Source of the DNA: Streptomyces cynarae
GTDB taxonomy: Bacteria > Actinomycetota > Actinomycetes > Streptomycetales > Streptomycetaceae
Assembly: GCF_025642135.1 (NCBI RefSeq)
Contig: NZ_CP106793.1
Location: 1,426,001-1,490,000 of the forward strand
Reading direction: 5' to 3'
Length of the DNA: 64,000 nucleotides
Within the stretch, counting starts at the first letter, position 1; each line of letters begins with the position of its first letter. A program made the translations under genes and the position numbers. Positions 12,697-23,248 of the stretch are shown here, in pieces. The notes under the pieces were generated by a model that was given only the letters and a program-made list of their open reading frames with translations, did no database searches and was not told the origin of the DNA.

Positions 12697-14672
12697 TTAT
12701 GCCCTGGTGCGTCGTGCCGCAGCCTGAGTGATCCGGTCGAACATGACTCCGAGCAGTACGATGGCGAGCCCCGCCGCCAGCCCCTTGCCGTACAGCTCTC
12801 CCTGCGAGAATCCGGCCACGACGTCGTAGCCGAGGGCGCCGGCCCCTACCAGGCCGCCCACCACAACCATCGACAGCACGTAGATCAGCCCCTGGTTGGT
12901 CGCGAGAGTCAGGGCGCTGCGTGCCATCGGCAGCTGAACCTTGGTGATGATCTGCCAGGTGTTGCACCCGGCCGAGGTGGCCGCCTCCACCGTGGACTCG
13001 GACACGTTCCGCACACCGTCCGCGATGATCTTGATGGCGACGGGCGCCGCGTACACGACGGCCGCGACGATCGCGGTGAAGCGGGTGGCACCGAAGAGGG
13101 CCAGGAACGGCACGAGATAGACGAACGGCGGCATCACCTGTGCGGCGTCCAGGGTGGGCCGCACCAGCCGGTCCACGAGCAGGCTGCGTCCCATCCACAC
13201 GCCGAAGACGACACCGAGCAGCATGACCAGCACCGTGGCCACGGCGGTCGAGGCGAGGGTCGTCATGCTGTCCGACCACAGGCCCGTGCCGACGAGCAGC
13301 CCGACGCACACGGCGGCCGTCACCCCGGCGCGCCAGCCGCCGAGCACCGCGCCGAGCGCGACCAGGGTGACGCCGACGAGCCACCACGGGGAGTCGGTGA
13401 GCAGCGTCTGGAAGGGATTGAGCAGGCCATTGGTGATGATGTCCCGAAGTGCGTTGGTCAGGCCCGAGAGATGGTCCTGCAGCCAGGTGGTCGTGGTGTC
13501 GGCCGCGCTCGCGATGTGACTGCCGGTGCTGCCGTTGCCGGGGAACTCGGCCGCCCAGACGTAGGTGTGGGACAGATAGACCAGGACCGCGGCCGTGATC
13601 CCGCCGGCCACCAGCAGCGGCCGGCGCCACTTGAGGAACCGGCCGCCCGTGCGGCGGGCCGCCTCGGTGCGTGCGGCAGCGGCCGTGGTGACCCGGTCGA
13701 GGACGATGGCCATGACGACGATGGCGAGGCCGGCGTTGAAGGCGGTCCCGACGTCGAGCGACTGCAGGGCCTGGACGACCGTCTTGCCGAGCCCGGGCGC
13801 GTCGATCAGGGCGGCGATGGTCACCATGGCCAGAGCGGCCATGATCGTCTGGTTGACGCCCATGACCACGGTGCGCTTGGACATCGGCAGCAGCACTTTG
13901 AGCAGTTGCTGCGACCGCGTCGTGCCGAGCGAGTCCGCCGCCTCGACGGTGGTCTCGGGCACGGAGCGGATGGCGTGCGCGGTGATGCGGATGGCGGGCG
14001 GTGCCGCGTAGATCACCGTGGTGATCACGGCGGACGCCCCGCCGATGAGGAAGATCAGGGTCAGCGGGGCGAGGTAGACGAAGGTCGGCATCGTCTGCAT
14101 GAAGTCCAGGAAGGGCGTCATGATCCGGTTGAACCGGTCGGAGAGACCGGCCCACACGCCGAGGGGGATGCCGATGACCAGCGCCACGACGACCGCCGAC
14201 AGGGTCAGCGCCAGCGTGTCCATGCTCTCCTGCCACAGCCCCTGCAGCCCGAAGAACGTGAAACCGGCCACGGCCAGCAGGGCGACCCGCCAGTTGCCCA
14301 CGGCCCAGGAGACGTAGCCGGTGAGGCCGACGACGCCGAGCCAGCCGATCTGCGGGACCGGGCGGCCGCCGGTCGGCTGCGAGATCAGGGACTGGACGAA
14401 GGTCACCAGGTTGTCGATGACCAGGCGGATCTCGTTGAAGAAGTACAGGAAGAGCGGGTTGGAGTTGCGGTTGGCCCCGATGCTGTCGTTGACGTCGTTC
14501 AACCAGCGGTGCAGAGCGGTGAGATCGGCCGCGGCGAGGGACAGCGTCTGCCGGCCGCGCAGCACGGCGAACAGCACCACCCAGACGATCAGGATCCCCG
14601 CCACCACCGTGGGACGGCTGACCCTTCTGCGTACGGTCGCGACCGGCGCGGCCGCGTCGGCGGCGACGGCCA

Positions 14673-14673
<1 letters not shown>
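12697..14673 (-). CDS. Glycine betaine-type ABC permease, two membrane domains fused
   Basis: The 658-residue membrane protein contains two successive binding-protein-dependent permease domains (MetI-like), about residues 120-330 and 430-640. Each has an EAA-type loop (ESTVEAATSAG in the second, ETTVEAADSLG in the first). This duplicated ProW layout allows one polypeptide to form the whole channel. ATG 14673 overlaps the ATPase stop by one base (TGATG), and the substrate-binding protein follows 13 bp downstream. Confidence 0.88.
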
Positions 14674-15764
<1,091 letters not shown>

Positions 15765-15784
15765 GATCGACCTCTTTTCGGCGT

Positions 15785-17253
15785 TCAGCCGCGGAACCAG
15801 TGCTGCGGCCGGGGTTGGATGTTCTGCCAGACGTGCTTTGGCTCTCGGTATTCGTCGAGTCCGGTCGGTCCCAGCTCCCGGCCGACGCCCGAGTGCCCGA
15901 AGCCACCCCATTCCGCTTGCGGCACATAGGGGTGGTAGTCGTTGATCCAGACCGTGCCGTGGCGCAGCCGGCGAGCGACCCGCTGGGCCTTGCCCGCGTC
16001 CTGCGTCCAGACGGCGCCCGCGAGTCCGTACTCCGTGTCGTTGGCGATGCGGACGGCGTCGTCCTCGTCACGGAAGCGCTCGACGGTGAGCACGGGGCCG
16101 AAGGACTCCTCGTGCACGACGCGCATGTCCTGCCGGCACTCGTCGAGGACGGTGGGCGGATAGTAGAAGCCGCCCGCCAGCGCGGGGTCGTCGGGGCGCT
16201 CGCCGCCGCAGCGCAGTACGGCACCCTCGGCGAGCCCTGCGGCGACATACGCCTCGACCTTCTCCAGGTGCTGTGCCGAGATCAGCGCCCCGGTCTCGGC
16301 CTCTGGGTCGAACGGGCCGCCGAGCCGGATGAGCCGGGCGCGGCGCACGATCTCGTCGACGAAGGCGTCGTGCAGGGAGTCCTCGACGATCAGGCGGGCG
16401 CCGGCCGAGCAGACCTGGCCGGAGTGCAGGAAGACGGCGGTGAGCGCGAAGTCGACCGCCGTGTCGAAGTCGGCGTCGGCGAAGACCACGTTGGGGTTCT
16501 TGCCACCGAGTTCCAGGGCGACCTTCTTCACCGTCGCGGCGGCGGTGGCCATGATGCGGCGCCCGGTCTCAAGGCCCCCGGTGAAGGACACCATGTCGAC
16601 GTCCGGGTGCTCCGACAGGGGCGCCCCGGCCTCCGCTCCGGCACCCAGGACGAGGTTGGCCGCGCCGGCCGGGAGCCCGGCCTCCTCGAGCGCCTTCATC
16701 AGCAGGATCGAGGTGGAGGGCGTGAGCTCGCTGGGCTTGAGCACGATGGTGTTGCCCGCGAGGAGTGCCGGGGCGACCTTCCAGGACGCCTGGAGCAGCG
16801 GGTAGTTCCAGGGGGTGATCAGTCCGCAGACGCCGACGGGTTCGTAGGTGACCCGGCTGAGGGCGTCGTCGCGGCCGGTGTCGACCACCCGGCCGGCGCT
16901 GGTGCCGGCGATGCCGCCGTAGTAGCGGAAGCAGGAGACGACGTCGGCGATGTCGTACTCGCTCTCGACCAGGCGCTTGCCGGTGTCGAGCGACTCGGCA
17001 CGGGCGAACTCCTTGGCGTCGCGCTCGAGGATGTCGGCGGTGCGCAGCAGCAGGGCGCCGCGCTCGCGCTCGGGGGTGCGCGGCCAGGGCCTTCGTCGAA
17101 GGCGCGCCGGGCCGCGGCGATCGCGGCCTCGGTGTCGGCGCGTGTCCCCTCGGACACGGTCGCGACCGGCGTGCCGTCGGCGGGACAGCGGATCTCCCGG
17201 TGACCTCCGGCCACCGCCTCGCGCCATTCTCCGTCCACATACAGGTCTGCCAC
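15785..17253 (-). pseudogene. betB: Betaine aldehyde dehydrogenase, apparent -1 frameshift
   Basis: NAD(P)-dependent aldehyde dehydrogenase that should oxidise betaine aldehyde to glycine betaine. The N-terminal part (VADLYVDGEWREAVAGG to RRAFDEGP, from GTG 17253) is in one frame, and the rest (WPRTPERERGALLLRTADI to the end) is in another. One extra C in the GGG run at 17087-17089 (plus strand) restores a 489-residue enzyme of normal length. Catalytic parts are intact: GLITPWNYP, the general-base Glu in LELGGKNP, and the nucleophile in HSGQVCSAG. The single lost base in a C run matches the soxG and ureD cases, so an assembly error is likely. It heads the betaine transporter operon and is divergent from purU. 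Confidence 0.87.
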
Positions 17254-17276
17254 GCGCGGAGCCCTTCGACCGTTTC

Positions 17277-17290
17277 GTTGCGCATCGCGC
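17277..17290 (+). promoter_or_regulatory. Single regulon-type box upstream of the aldehyde dehydrogenase gene
   Basis: GTTGCGCATCGCGC fits the 14-bp box of the cluster, read on the plus strand, 24 bp upstream of the GTG start. No clear second copy at 19-bp spacing is present, so this is weaker than the other six sites. Confidence 0.4.
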
Positions 17291-17409
17291 ATCGAATTGC
17301 TTGTGGGGGAACCCTGACCGAAGGGCCGACGTACGTCAAGAGGTCCCGTCGTTTTCACAAGAGCGGAACGTCCCCCGTCTTGACCGCCGACCGCCTTCGC
17401 CCCAACTAT

Positions 17410-17442
17410 GTTGCGTATTGCTCATCGCGTTGTGCATTACGC
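17410..17442 (+). promoter_or_regulatory. Paired 14-bp operator-like boxes upstream of purU
   Basis: GTTGCGTATTGCTC (17410-17423) and GTTGTGCATTACGC (17429-17442) have starts 19 bp apart and lie 20-52 bp upstream of the purU ATG. This matches the spacing in the other promoters of the cluster. Confidence 0.65.
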
Positions 17443-17461
17443 ATCAGACGGAGGCCTGCGC

Positions 17462-18334
17462 ATGTCCCCTCGACCGCAACCCGGCGACGAGTACGTCCTC
17501 ACCTTCTCCTGCCCGGACAGGGCCGGACTGGTCCATGCCGTGAGTGGCTTCCTGGTCAGGAACTCGGGCAACATCCTCCAGAGCCAGCAGTTCGACGACC
17601 GCCTTCAGGACCGTTTCTTCATGAGGGTCCACTTCAATGTGTCCGATCCGGACATCACCCTGGAACATCTGCGTTACCGCTTCGGCCCCGTCGCCGAGGC
17701 CCACGGCATCTCCTGGAGCCTCCAGGACGCCGCGACGCCGACGCGGACGCTGATCATGGTCTCGAAGTTCGGTCACTGCCTCAACGACCTGCTCTTCCGC
17801 CGCCGCACCGGCGCCCTCAACATCGAGATCCCGGCCATCGTCTCCAACCACCGGGACTTCGAGGCCCTGGCGGAGACCTACGGCATCCCCTTCCACCACG
17901 TCCCGGTGACCAAGGAGACCAAGCCCGAGGCCGAGGCGCGCCTGCTGGAGCTGGTGCGGGAGCTGGACGTCGACCTCGTGGTCCTGGCCCGCTACATGCA
18001 GGTGCTCTCCGACGACCTGTGCAAGGAGCTGGAGGGCCGTGCCATCAACATCCACCACTCCTTCCTGCCGAGCTTCAAGGGCGCGAAGCCCTACCAGCAG
18101 GCGTACGAGCGCGGCGTGAAGCTGGTCGGCGCGACGGCCCACTATGTGACGCCGGACCTGGACGAGGGCCAGATCATCGAGCAGGACGTGGTCCGGGTGG
18201 ACCACTCCCTCGACCCCGACGAACTCGTCACGGTCGGCCGCGACGTGGAGGCCCAGGTCCTGGCCCGCGCGGTGAAGTGGCACACCGAGAGCCGCGTGAT
18301 GGTGGACGGCAGCCGCACCGTGGTCTTCCGCTGA
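17462..18334 (+). CDS. purU: Formyltetrahydrofolate deformylase
   Basis: Hydrolyses 10-formyl-THF to formate and THF, recycling THF for the methyl-accepting oxidases in the cluster. The 290-residue product has an N-terminal ACT domain (YVLTFSCPDRAGLVHAVSGF) and a C-terminal formyltransferase domain with NIHHSFLPSFKGAKPYQQAY and the GATAHYVTPDLDEGQII segment, including the catalytic Asp. I chose ATG 17462, which has GGAGG 8 nt upstream. An upstream in-frame start at 17408 would place the operator boxes inside the gene. It is divergent from the aldehyde dehydrogenase gene and ends at a strong hairpin. Confidence 0.92.
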   Translation: MSPRPQPGDEYVLTFSCPDRAGLVHAVSGFLVRNSGNILQSQQFDDRLQDRFFMRVHFNVSDPDITLEHLRYRFGPVAEAHGISWSLQDAATPTRTLIMVSKFGHCLNDLLFRRRTGALNIEIPAIVSNHRDFEALAETYGIPFHHVPVTKETKPEAEARLLELVRELDVDLVVLARYMQVLSDDLCKELEGRAINIHHSFLPSFKGAKPYQQAYERGVKLVGATAHYVTPDLDEGQIIEQDVVRVDHSLDPDELVTVGRDVEAQVLARAVKWHTESRVMVDGSRTVVFR

Positions 18335-18347
18335 GGCACCCCTGCCG

Positions 18348-18390
18348 ATCGGGCGGGGCCGGAACCACCGGGGTTCCGGCCCCGCCCGAT
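18348..18390 (+). terminator. 19-bp inverted repeat after purU
   Basis: Arms 18348-18366 and 18372-18390 are perfect reverse complements with a 5-nt loop. The hairpin starts 14 bp after the purU stop, between convergent purU and the MTHFR-like gene, so it may act in both directions. Confidence 0.8.
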
Positions 18391-18399
18391 GTTCGTACA

Positions 18400-18480
18400 C
18401 GGCTGTTGTGCACGGCTGTCCGGTGTATTCGGCTGTCCGGTGTATTCGGCTGTCCGATGTATACGGCTGTCCGGGCTCAG
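18400..18480. repeat. 17-bp tandem repeat at the 3' end of the MTHFR-like gene
   Basis: CGGCTGTCCGGTGTATT occurs at 18413-18429 and 18430-18446, then with two changes at 18447-18463. Partial copies flank these (CGGCTGT at 18400; CGGCTGTCCGG at 18464). The last partial copy overlaps the end of the MTHFR-like gene, whose stop codon occupies 18477-18479. Confidence 0.85.
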
Positions 18481-19310
18481 CCGAGCCTTTCGAGCAGTGC
18501 GCGGCGCCAGCGCTCGGTCTCCGCGATCTGGTTGAAGGTGAACAGGTGCAGGCCCGCCACGCCCGCCGAGGGCTCCGTGAGCGTCTCCGCCGCGCGCGTG
18601 AGCAGTCTCTCCGGCGCGTACCCGCCCGGCGTCGCGAACCGCAGGAACCACGACGGGTGCCGGCTCAGGAAGCGCGTCGACTCCCCCACCCCGATCTTCG
18701 TCGCCATGGACAGCAGCTTCGCCCGCTGCACCGGCCCGGCGACCCCCACGTACACGGGCAGCGTGACGTCCCGGCGTCTTATCCGGGCGATCCAGTCGCC
18801 GAGCAGGCGCGGGTCGAAGCACAGGTTGCTGACGATGTACGTGGCGTGCGCGCGCTTGTCCCACATCGCCTGGATGGTGATGTCGTCGTCGATGAGCGGA
18901 TGGCTCTCCGGATAGCCGGTGATCCCCATGTGCGCGAAGGGTCTGCCCAGCTCGCCCAGCCTGCGCAGCACCGGCAGGGCCCCGTCGTACGGCCCGGCCG
19001 GCGGATCGGCGTCCCCCGCCGGCACGAACACGTCGTCGACACCCGCCGCACGCAGCCGCTCGACGACGTCCTTCAGGTGCGTGTCGTCCCGCAGCAGCCG
19101 TGCGGGCACGTGCGGGACGACGCGGAAGCCGTGCGCGGTGAGCCGCTCGGTGAGGGCGAGGGTCGGCTCCAGGCCCTTGACCGGCGACGCCGTAACCGTG
19201 ACCACGACGTCGCGCGGGACATGGGCGAGGACCTTCTCCTCGGTCGCCTTCGCCGGCAGCACCTCGTAGCGGACGCGGTCGAGCAGCGCCCGCAGGGCCT
19301 CGGCGCCCAA
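18477..19310 (-). CDS. Methylenetetrahydrofolate reductase-like protein
   Basis: A 277-residue TIM-barrel protein of the MTHFR/MetF family. Visible family features are VVVTVTASPVKGLEPTL early, RRVPH-type VVPHVPAR, and YPESHPLIDDD, which matches the loop around the flavin/folate site in bacterial MetF. It could reduce 5,10-methylene-THF from the demethylation steps to 5-methyl-THF. The start is uncertain: TTG 19310 lies 3 bp after the betA stop with only GGTAGG as a possible ribosome site. It is co-transcribed with betA. The main MetF of the organism is probably elsewhere. Confidence 0.8.
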   Translation of the reverse strand: MGAEALRALLDRVRYEVLPAKATEEKVLAHVPRDVVVTVTASPVKGLEPTLALTERLTAHGFRVVPHVPARLLRDDTHLKDVVERLRAAGVDDVFVPAGDADPPAGPYDGALPVLRRLGELGRPFAHMGITGYPESHPLIDDDITIQAMWDKRAHATYIVSNLCFDPRLLGDWIARIRRRDVTLPVYVGVAGPVQRAKLLSMATKIGVGESTRFLSRHPSWFLRFATPGGYAPERLLTRAAETLTEPSAGVAGLHLFTFNQIAETERWRRALLERLG

Positions 19311-19313
19311 GGC

Positions 19314-20984
19314 CTACCCGGCCTGCTTCTGGGCGTCGCGGTGCCGGTAGTAGGCGGCCTTGGAGGGCGTCAGCGGCTCCCTGCCGAGGATGAGGTCGGC
19401 CGCCTTCTCGGCGATCATCATCACCGGGGCGTAGATGTTGCCGTTGGTGACGTACGGCATCACCGAGGCGTCCACCACGCGCAGCCCCTCCAGGCCGTGC
19501 ACCTTCATGCTCAGCGGGTCGACGACGGACATGTCGTCGGTGCCCATCTTGCAGGTGCACGAGGGGTGCAGGGCGGTCTCGCCCTCCTTGGCGACCCAGG
19601 CGAGGATCTCCTCGTCGGTCTCGACGGAGGGTCCGGGCGAGATCTCGCCGCCGTTGTAGGGGGCGAGTGCGGACTGGTTGAGGATCTGGCGGGCGACGCG
19701 GATGGCCTCGACCCACTCGCGGCGGTCCTGCTCGGTGGACAGGTAGTTGAAGCGCAGGGCGGGGTGCTCGCGCGGGTCCTTGCTCTTGATCTTCACGGAG
19801 CCGATGGCGTCGGAGTACATGGGCCCGACGTGCACCTGGTAGCCGTGGCCGCCGGCCGGTGAGGAGCCGTCGTAGCGGACCGCGACGGGCAGGAAGTGGA
19901 ACATCAGGTTGGGGTACTCGACGTCCTCGTTGCTGCGGGCGAAACCGCCGGCCTCGAAGTGGTTGGTGGCCGCCGGGCCCTTGCGGAACAGCCACTGCAG
20001 CCCGATGAAGGGGGCGCGCCACTTCGCCATGTACGGCTGCATGGAGACGGGCTGCTTGCAGGCGTACTGGACGTACACCTCCAGGTGGTCCTGCATGTTC
20101 TCGCCGACACCCGGCAGGTCGTGGACGACGTCGATGCCGAGGGCGGACAGCTCGGCGGCGTTGCCGACGCCGGAGAGCTGGAGCAGCTGCGGGGAGTTGA
20201 TGGCGCCGCCGCACAGGATGACCTCACCGGCCCTGACCTGCTGGGGCGCGCCGCGGCCGTGCCGGTACTCGACGCCGACGGCGCGCTCGCCCTCGAAGAG
20301 GACACGGGTGACGAAGGCGCGGGTCCTCACCGTGAGGTTCGGCCGCTTCATCGCGGGCTTGAGGTACGCCTTGGAGGCCGACAGCCGACGCCCGCGGTGG
20401 ACATTGCGGTCGAACTTGGCGAAACCCTCCTGCCGATAGCCGTTGACGTCGTCCGTGGGGGCGTAGCCCGCCTCCTGGGTGGCCTTGAGGAAGGCGGTGA
20501 ACAGCGGGTTGGTCGCCGGTCCGCGTTCGAGGACGAGGGGGCCGTCGTGGCCGCGGAACTCGTCGTCGGGGTCGGCCGCGAGACAGTTCTCCATCCGCCG
20601 GAAGTACGGCAGGCAGTGCGCGTAGTCCCAGGTCTCCATGCCGGGGTCGGCGGCCCAGCGCTCGTAGTCCATCGGGTTGCCGCGCTGGAAGATCATGCCG
20701 TTGATGCTGCTGGAGCCGCCCAGCACCTTGCCGCGGGCGTGGTAGATGCGCCGGCCGCCCATGTGGGGTTCGGGCTCGGACTCGTACTTCCAGTCGTAGA
20801 AGCGGCTGCCTATCGGGTAGGTCAGCGCCGCGGGCATGTGGATGAACACGTCCCAGGGGTAGTCGGAGCGGCCCGCCTCCAGCACGAGCACCCGGTTTCC
20901 GGGGTCGGCCGAGAGCCGGTTCGCCAGTGCGCTGCCGGCTGATCCACCGCCGACGATGACGAAGTCGTAATGCAGGGGAGCCAT
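19314..20984 (-). CDS. betA: Choline dehydrogenase (GMC oxidoreductase)
   Basis: FAD-dependent choline to betaine aldehyde dehydrogenase, 556 residues, the same length as E. coli BetA. The N-terminal FAD site is [19 protein letters not shown]. The GMC signatures [18 protein letters not shown] and [16 protein letters not shown] are present. His473 in HPSCTCKMG is the expected catalytic histidine, with Asn in TNGNIYAP following. ATG 20984 has GAGG 7 nt upstream; a longer frame would run into the operator boxes. It is divergent from the IclR gene and followed by the MTHFR-like gene. Confidence 0.9.
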   Translation of the reverse strand: MAPLHYDFVIVGGGSAGSALANRLSADPGNRVLVLEAGRSDYPWDVFIHMPAALTYPIGSRFYDWKYESEPEPHMGGRRIYHARGKVLGGSSSINGMIFQRGNPMDYERWAADPGMETWDYAHCLPYFRRMENCLAADPDDEFRGHDGPLVLERGPATNPLFTAFLKATQEAGYAPTDDVNGYRQEGFAKFDRNVHRGRRLSASKAYLKPAMKRPNLTVRTRAFVTRVLFEGERAVGVEYRHGRGAPQQVRAGEVILCGGAINSPQLLQLSGVGNAAELSALGIDVVHDLPGVGENMQDHLEVYVQYACKQPVSMQPYMAKWRAPFIGLQWLFRKGPAATNHFEAGGFARSNEDVEYPNLMFHFLPVAVRYDGSSPAGGHGYQVHVGPMYSDAIGSVKIKSKDPREHPALRFNYLSTEQDRREWVEAIRVARQILNQSALAPYNGGEISPGPSVETDEEILAWVAKEGETALHPSCTCKMGTDDMSVVDPLSMKVHGLEGLRVVDASVMPYVTNGNIYAPVMMIAEKAADLILGREPLTPSKAAYYRHRDAQKQAG

Positions 20985-21037
20985 GGTGCCTCGTCTCGCT
21001 CGCTCGCGCCGTCGATACGCGGGGCATGCTAGTACGG

Positions 21038-21070
21038 GTATCGCTATACGCACTAGGTTGCGGAACGCGC
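21038..21070 (+). promoter_or_regulatory. Paired 14-bp operator-like boxes in the betA-iclR intergenic region
   Basis: GTATCGCTATACGC (21038-21051) and GTTGCGGAACGCGC (21057-21070) have starts 19 bp apart. They lie 54-86 bp upstream of betA and 70-102 bp upstream of the iclR ATG, so one site could serve both genes, including autoregulation. Confidence 0.65.
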
Positions 21071-21102
21071 AACTTGCAAGGTCTTCGTTTCGCGGGGGTT
21101 AC

Positions 21103-21142
21103 TTGCATGGTCGTTGTTTACTGCGCGTATAGTTTCACCATG
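21103..21142 (+). promoter_or_regulatory. Probable promoter giving a leaderless iclR mRNA
   Basis: TATAGT (21128-21133) is a good -10 box only 6 nt before the ATG at 21140, and TTGCAT (21103-21108) could be a -35 box at a rather long 19-bp spacing. A transcript would begin at or next to the A of ATG. No Shine-Dalgarno sequence is present. Leaderless transcripts are common in Streptomyces. Confidence 0.6.
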
Positions 21143-21937
21143 AGCAACTTCAGTCCGGATACCGAAACGAACGGTTCACAGGCCGGCGGGGTGCAGTCCG
21201 TCGACCGCGCCATCAGTGTGCTCGAGATCCTGGCCCAACGCGGCGAGGCGGGCGTCAGCGAGGTGGCCGCCGAGATCGATGTCCACAAGTCCACCGCGTT
21301 CCGGCTGCTCGGCGCCCTCGAGGCGCGCGGTCTGGTGGAGCAGTCGGGCGAGCGCGGCAAGTATCGGCTCGGCTTCGGCATCGTACGCCTGGCGGGCGCG
21401 GTCACGGGGCGCCTCGACCTCACCCAGCAGGGCCGTCCGGTGTGCGAGCGCCTCGCGGAGGAGATCGGCGAGACGGTCAACATCGCCGTCATGCAGGAGC
21501 ACTACGCGATCAACCTGTACCAGGTGCGCGGTCCCGCAGCCGTCGCCGCGCACAACTGGGTCGGGGAGCTGACCCCGCTGCACGCCACCTCGAGCGGCAA
21601 GATCCTGCTGGCCCACCTGCCCGCCAAGGAGCGCGCCGCACTGCTGGCGGAGGCCGGACTGAAGAAGGTGACCCCCCACACGATCACCGCGAAGACGAAG
21701 CTGGAGAAGCACCTCGCGGAGGCCCGCGAGCGCGGCTACGCCTGGACGTTGGAGGAGCTGGAGATCGGACTGCACGCGATGGCGGCGCCGATCCGCGACC
21801 GCGAAGGCCAGGTCATCGCGTCGATCAGCGCCTCCGGGCCCTCGTACCGGTTCACCGAGGAGCGCATGCAAGAACTCGCTCCGGTGCTCCTCAAGGGCGC
21901 GGAGGAGATCAGCCACCGCATGGGTTACCTCGGCTGA
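21140..21937 (+). CDS. IclR-family transcriptional regulator, likely regulator of the choline/betaine cluster
   Basis: 265 residues. An N-terminal winged HTH (VDRAISVLEILAQRGEAGVSEVAAEIDVHKSTAFRLLGAL) is followed by the IclR effector domain (LTPLHATSSGKILLAHLP; SASGPSYRFTEERM). The regulator lies divergent from betA, and the shared intergenic DNA holds a pair of the 14-bp boxes found through the cluster, so it is the best candidate to bind them. Pseudomonas controls betaine catabolism with GbdR, an AraC-type protein, so this would be a different solution. The effector is unknown; betaine, dimethylglycine or choline are guesses. Confidence 0.88.
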   Translation: MSNFSPDTETNGSQAGGVQSVDRAISVLEILAQRGEAGVSEVAAEIDVHKSTAFRLLGALEARGLVEQSGERGKYRLGFGIVRLAGAVTGRLDLTQQGRPVCERLAEEIGETVNIAVMQEHYAINLYQVRGPAAVAAHNWVGELTPLHATSSGKILLAHLPAKERAALLAEAGLKKVTPHTITAKTKLEKHLAEARERGYAWTLEELEIGLHAMAAPIRDREGQVIASISASGPSYRFTEERMQELAPVLLKGAEEISHRMGYLG

Positions 21938-21985
21938 GCGTGCCGGCGCGGGCGCGCCGGCCGCGGGCCCCCCGCCTCGCCGGGA

Positions 21986-23119
21986 CTACTCCGGCTGCCG
22001 GGTGCCGAGGCGCTCGTGCACCCAGTCATGGAAGGCGCCGATGTGGTGCTCACTCGGCACGAGCACGCCGCCCTTGGCGTACAGCCGGGAGCTCATACCG
22101 GGCTGCGTGCGCTCACAGGCGTCGAAGTCCTGGCGGTTGACGCGATCGAAGAGCTCCACGGACCGGCTGACGTCCTTGCCGCTCTCCACCACGCCCGGCA
22201 GGTAGAGCCAGTCGCACTCGACGATCGTGCGGTCGACCGCCACCGGGTACATGCGGTGGAAGATCACATGGTCGGGCACCAGGTTGATGAAGACCTGCGG
22301 CTTGACGGTGATCGCGTAGTAGCGGCGGTCCTGCTCCTCGGAGACCCCGGGGATACGGTCCAGGCCCTCGGAGCCGTCGACCGTGAAGCCCTGGATCTCC
22401 TCGCCGAACTCGGCGCCGTGCCCGACGTAGTACTGAGCCGCGTAACCGTCCGCGAACTCGGGGAGCACCTCGGTCAGTTCGGGGTGGATCGTGGCGCAGT
22501 GGTAGCACTCCATGAAGTTCTCGATGATGAGCTTCCAGTTCGCCTTGACGTCGTAGACGATCCGCTTGCCCACCGCCAGGTTGTCGATGTCGTAGCGCTC
22601 GATCGACGCGATGTCGCCGAGGCGGGTGATCACCTCGCCGATGACGTCCTCCTCGAAGGAGGGCGGGTTCTCCGCGAGGCACACCCAGACGTAGCCGAGC
22701 CATTCGCGGACGGCCACGCTCACCAGGCCGTACTCGGTGCGGCCGACGTCGGGCATCTTCGTGAGGTTGGGCGCCGCGACGAGCTTGCCGTTCAGGTCGT
22801 AGGTCCACGCGTGGTACGGGCACTGGAAGGCGCGCTTGACCTCGCCGGTCTCCTCCGTGCAGAGCTTGGCGCCGCGGTGCCGGCAGACGTTGAAGTAGGC
22901 GCGTATGGAGTTGTCCCGGGCCCGGGTGACGAGGATGCTCTCGCGGCCCACGTCGACGGTGCGGAAGGCGCCGGGCTTGGGCAGCTCGGACGCCCGGGCG
23001 ACGCAGAACCACATCGTCTCGAAGATGCGCTCCTGTTCCTGGGCGAAGATGCCGGGGTCCGTGTAGGAGGAGCCGGGGAGGGTGGCGATCAGGCTGTCCG
23101 GCAGGCTTGTCGAGGTCAC
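21986..23119 (-). CDS. Rieske non-heme iron oxygenase, probable glycine betaine demethylase
   Basis: Alpha-subunit-type Rieske monooxygenase, 377 residues. The Rieske [2Fe-2S] ligands are Cys79-x-His81 and Cys100-x2-His103 (CRHRGAKLC and CPYHAW). The mononuclear iron site has His207 and His212 in NFMECYHCATIHPEL, with a carboxylate expected near the C-terminus. The overall plan resembles GbcA and stachydrine demethylases. Its place between choline dehydrogenase and the dimethylglycine oxidase operon supports betaine to dimethylglycine plus formaldehyde. Start GTG 23119 has GAGGAG 7 nt upstream. Electron partners are probably the ferredoxin and reductase encoded just upstream on the same strand. 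Confidence 0.85.
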   Translation of the reverse strand: MTSTSLPDSLIATLPGSSYTDPGIFAQEQERIFETMWFCVARASELPKPGAFRTVDVGRESILVTRARDNSIRAYFNVCRHRGAKLCTEETGEVKRAFQCPYHAWTYDLNGKLVAAPNLTKMPDVGRTEYGLVSVAVREWLGYVWVCLAENPPSFEEDVIGEVITRLGDIASIERYDIDNLAVGKRIVYDVKANWKLIIENFMECYHCATIHPELTEVLPEFADGYAAQYYVGHGAEFGEEIQGFTVDGSEGLDRIPGVSEEQDRRYYAITVKPQVFINLVPDHVIFHRMYPVAVDRTIVECDWLYLPGVVESGKDVSRSVELFDRVNRQDFDACERTQPGMSSRLYAKGGVLVPSEHHIGAFHDWVHERLGTRQPE

Positions 23120-23188
23120 GCTGCACTCCTCGGGAAACGTCGTGGAAGGGTCGGGCACGCGCCGGGAAGAGCGACTTCGGACGGCGTT

Positions 23189-23221
23189 GTGTATGAAGCA
23201 ACGCTGCGTGTCATATGCAAC
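23189..23221 (-). promoter_or_regulatory. Paired 14-bp operator-like boxes upstream of the Rieske oxygenase gene
   Basis: On the minus strand GTTGCATATGACAC (23221-23208) and GTTGCTTCATACAC (23202-23189) have starts 19 bp apart. They lie 70-102 bp upstream of the GTG start. Confidence 0.65.
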
Positions 23222-23248
23222 GCAGCATGAGAGGCCGCATCAGCGGTG

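Noticed and set aside
17408..17461. Longer purU start at 17408
   Set aside because: It has no ribosome site and would place the paired operator boxes within the gene. ATG 17462 has a strong GGAGG and the family-like N-terminus.
20985..21053. Longer betA start at 21053
   Set aside because: The added residues are unrelated to BetA and overlap the operator box. ATG 20984 has GAGG at good spacing and gives 556 residues.
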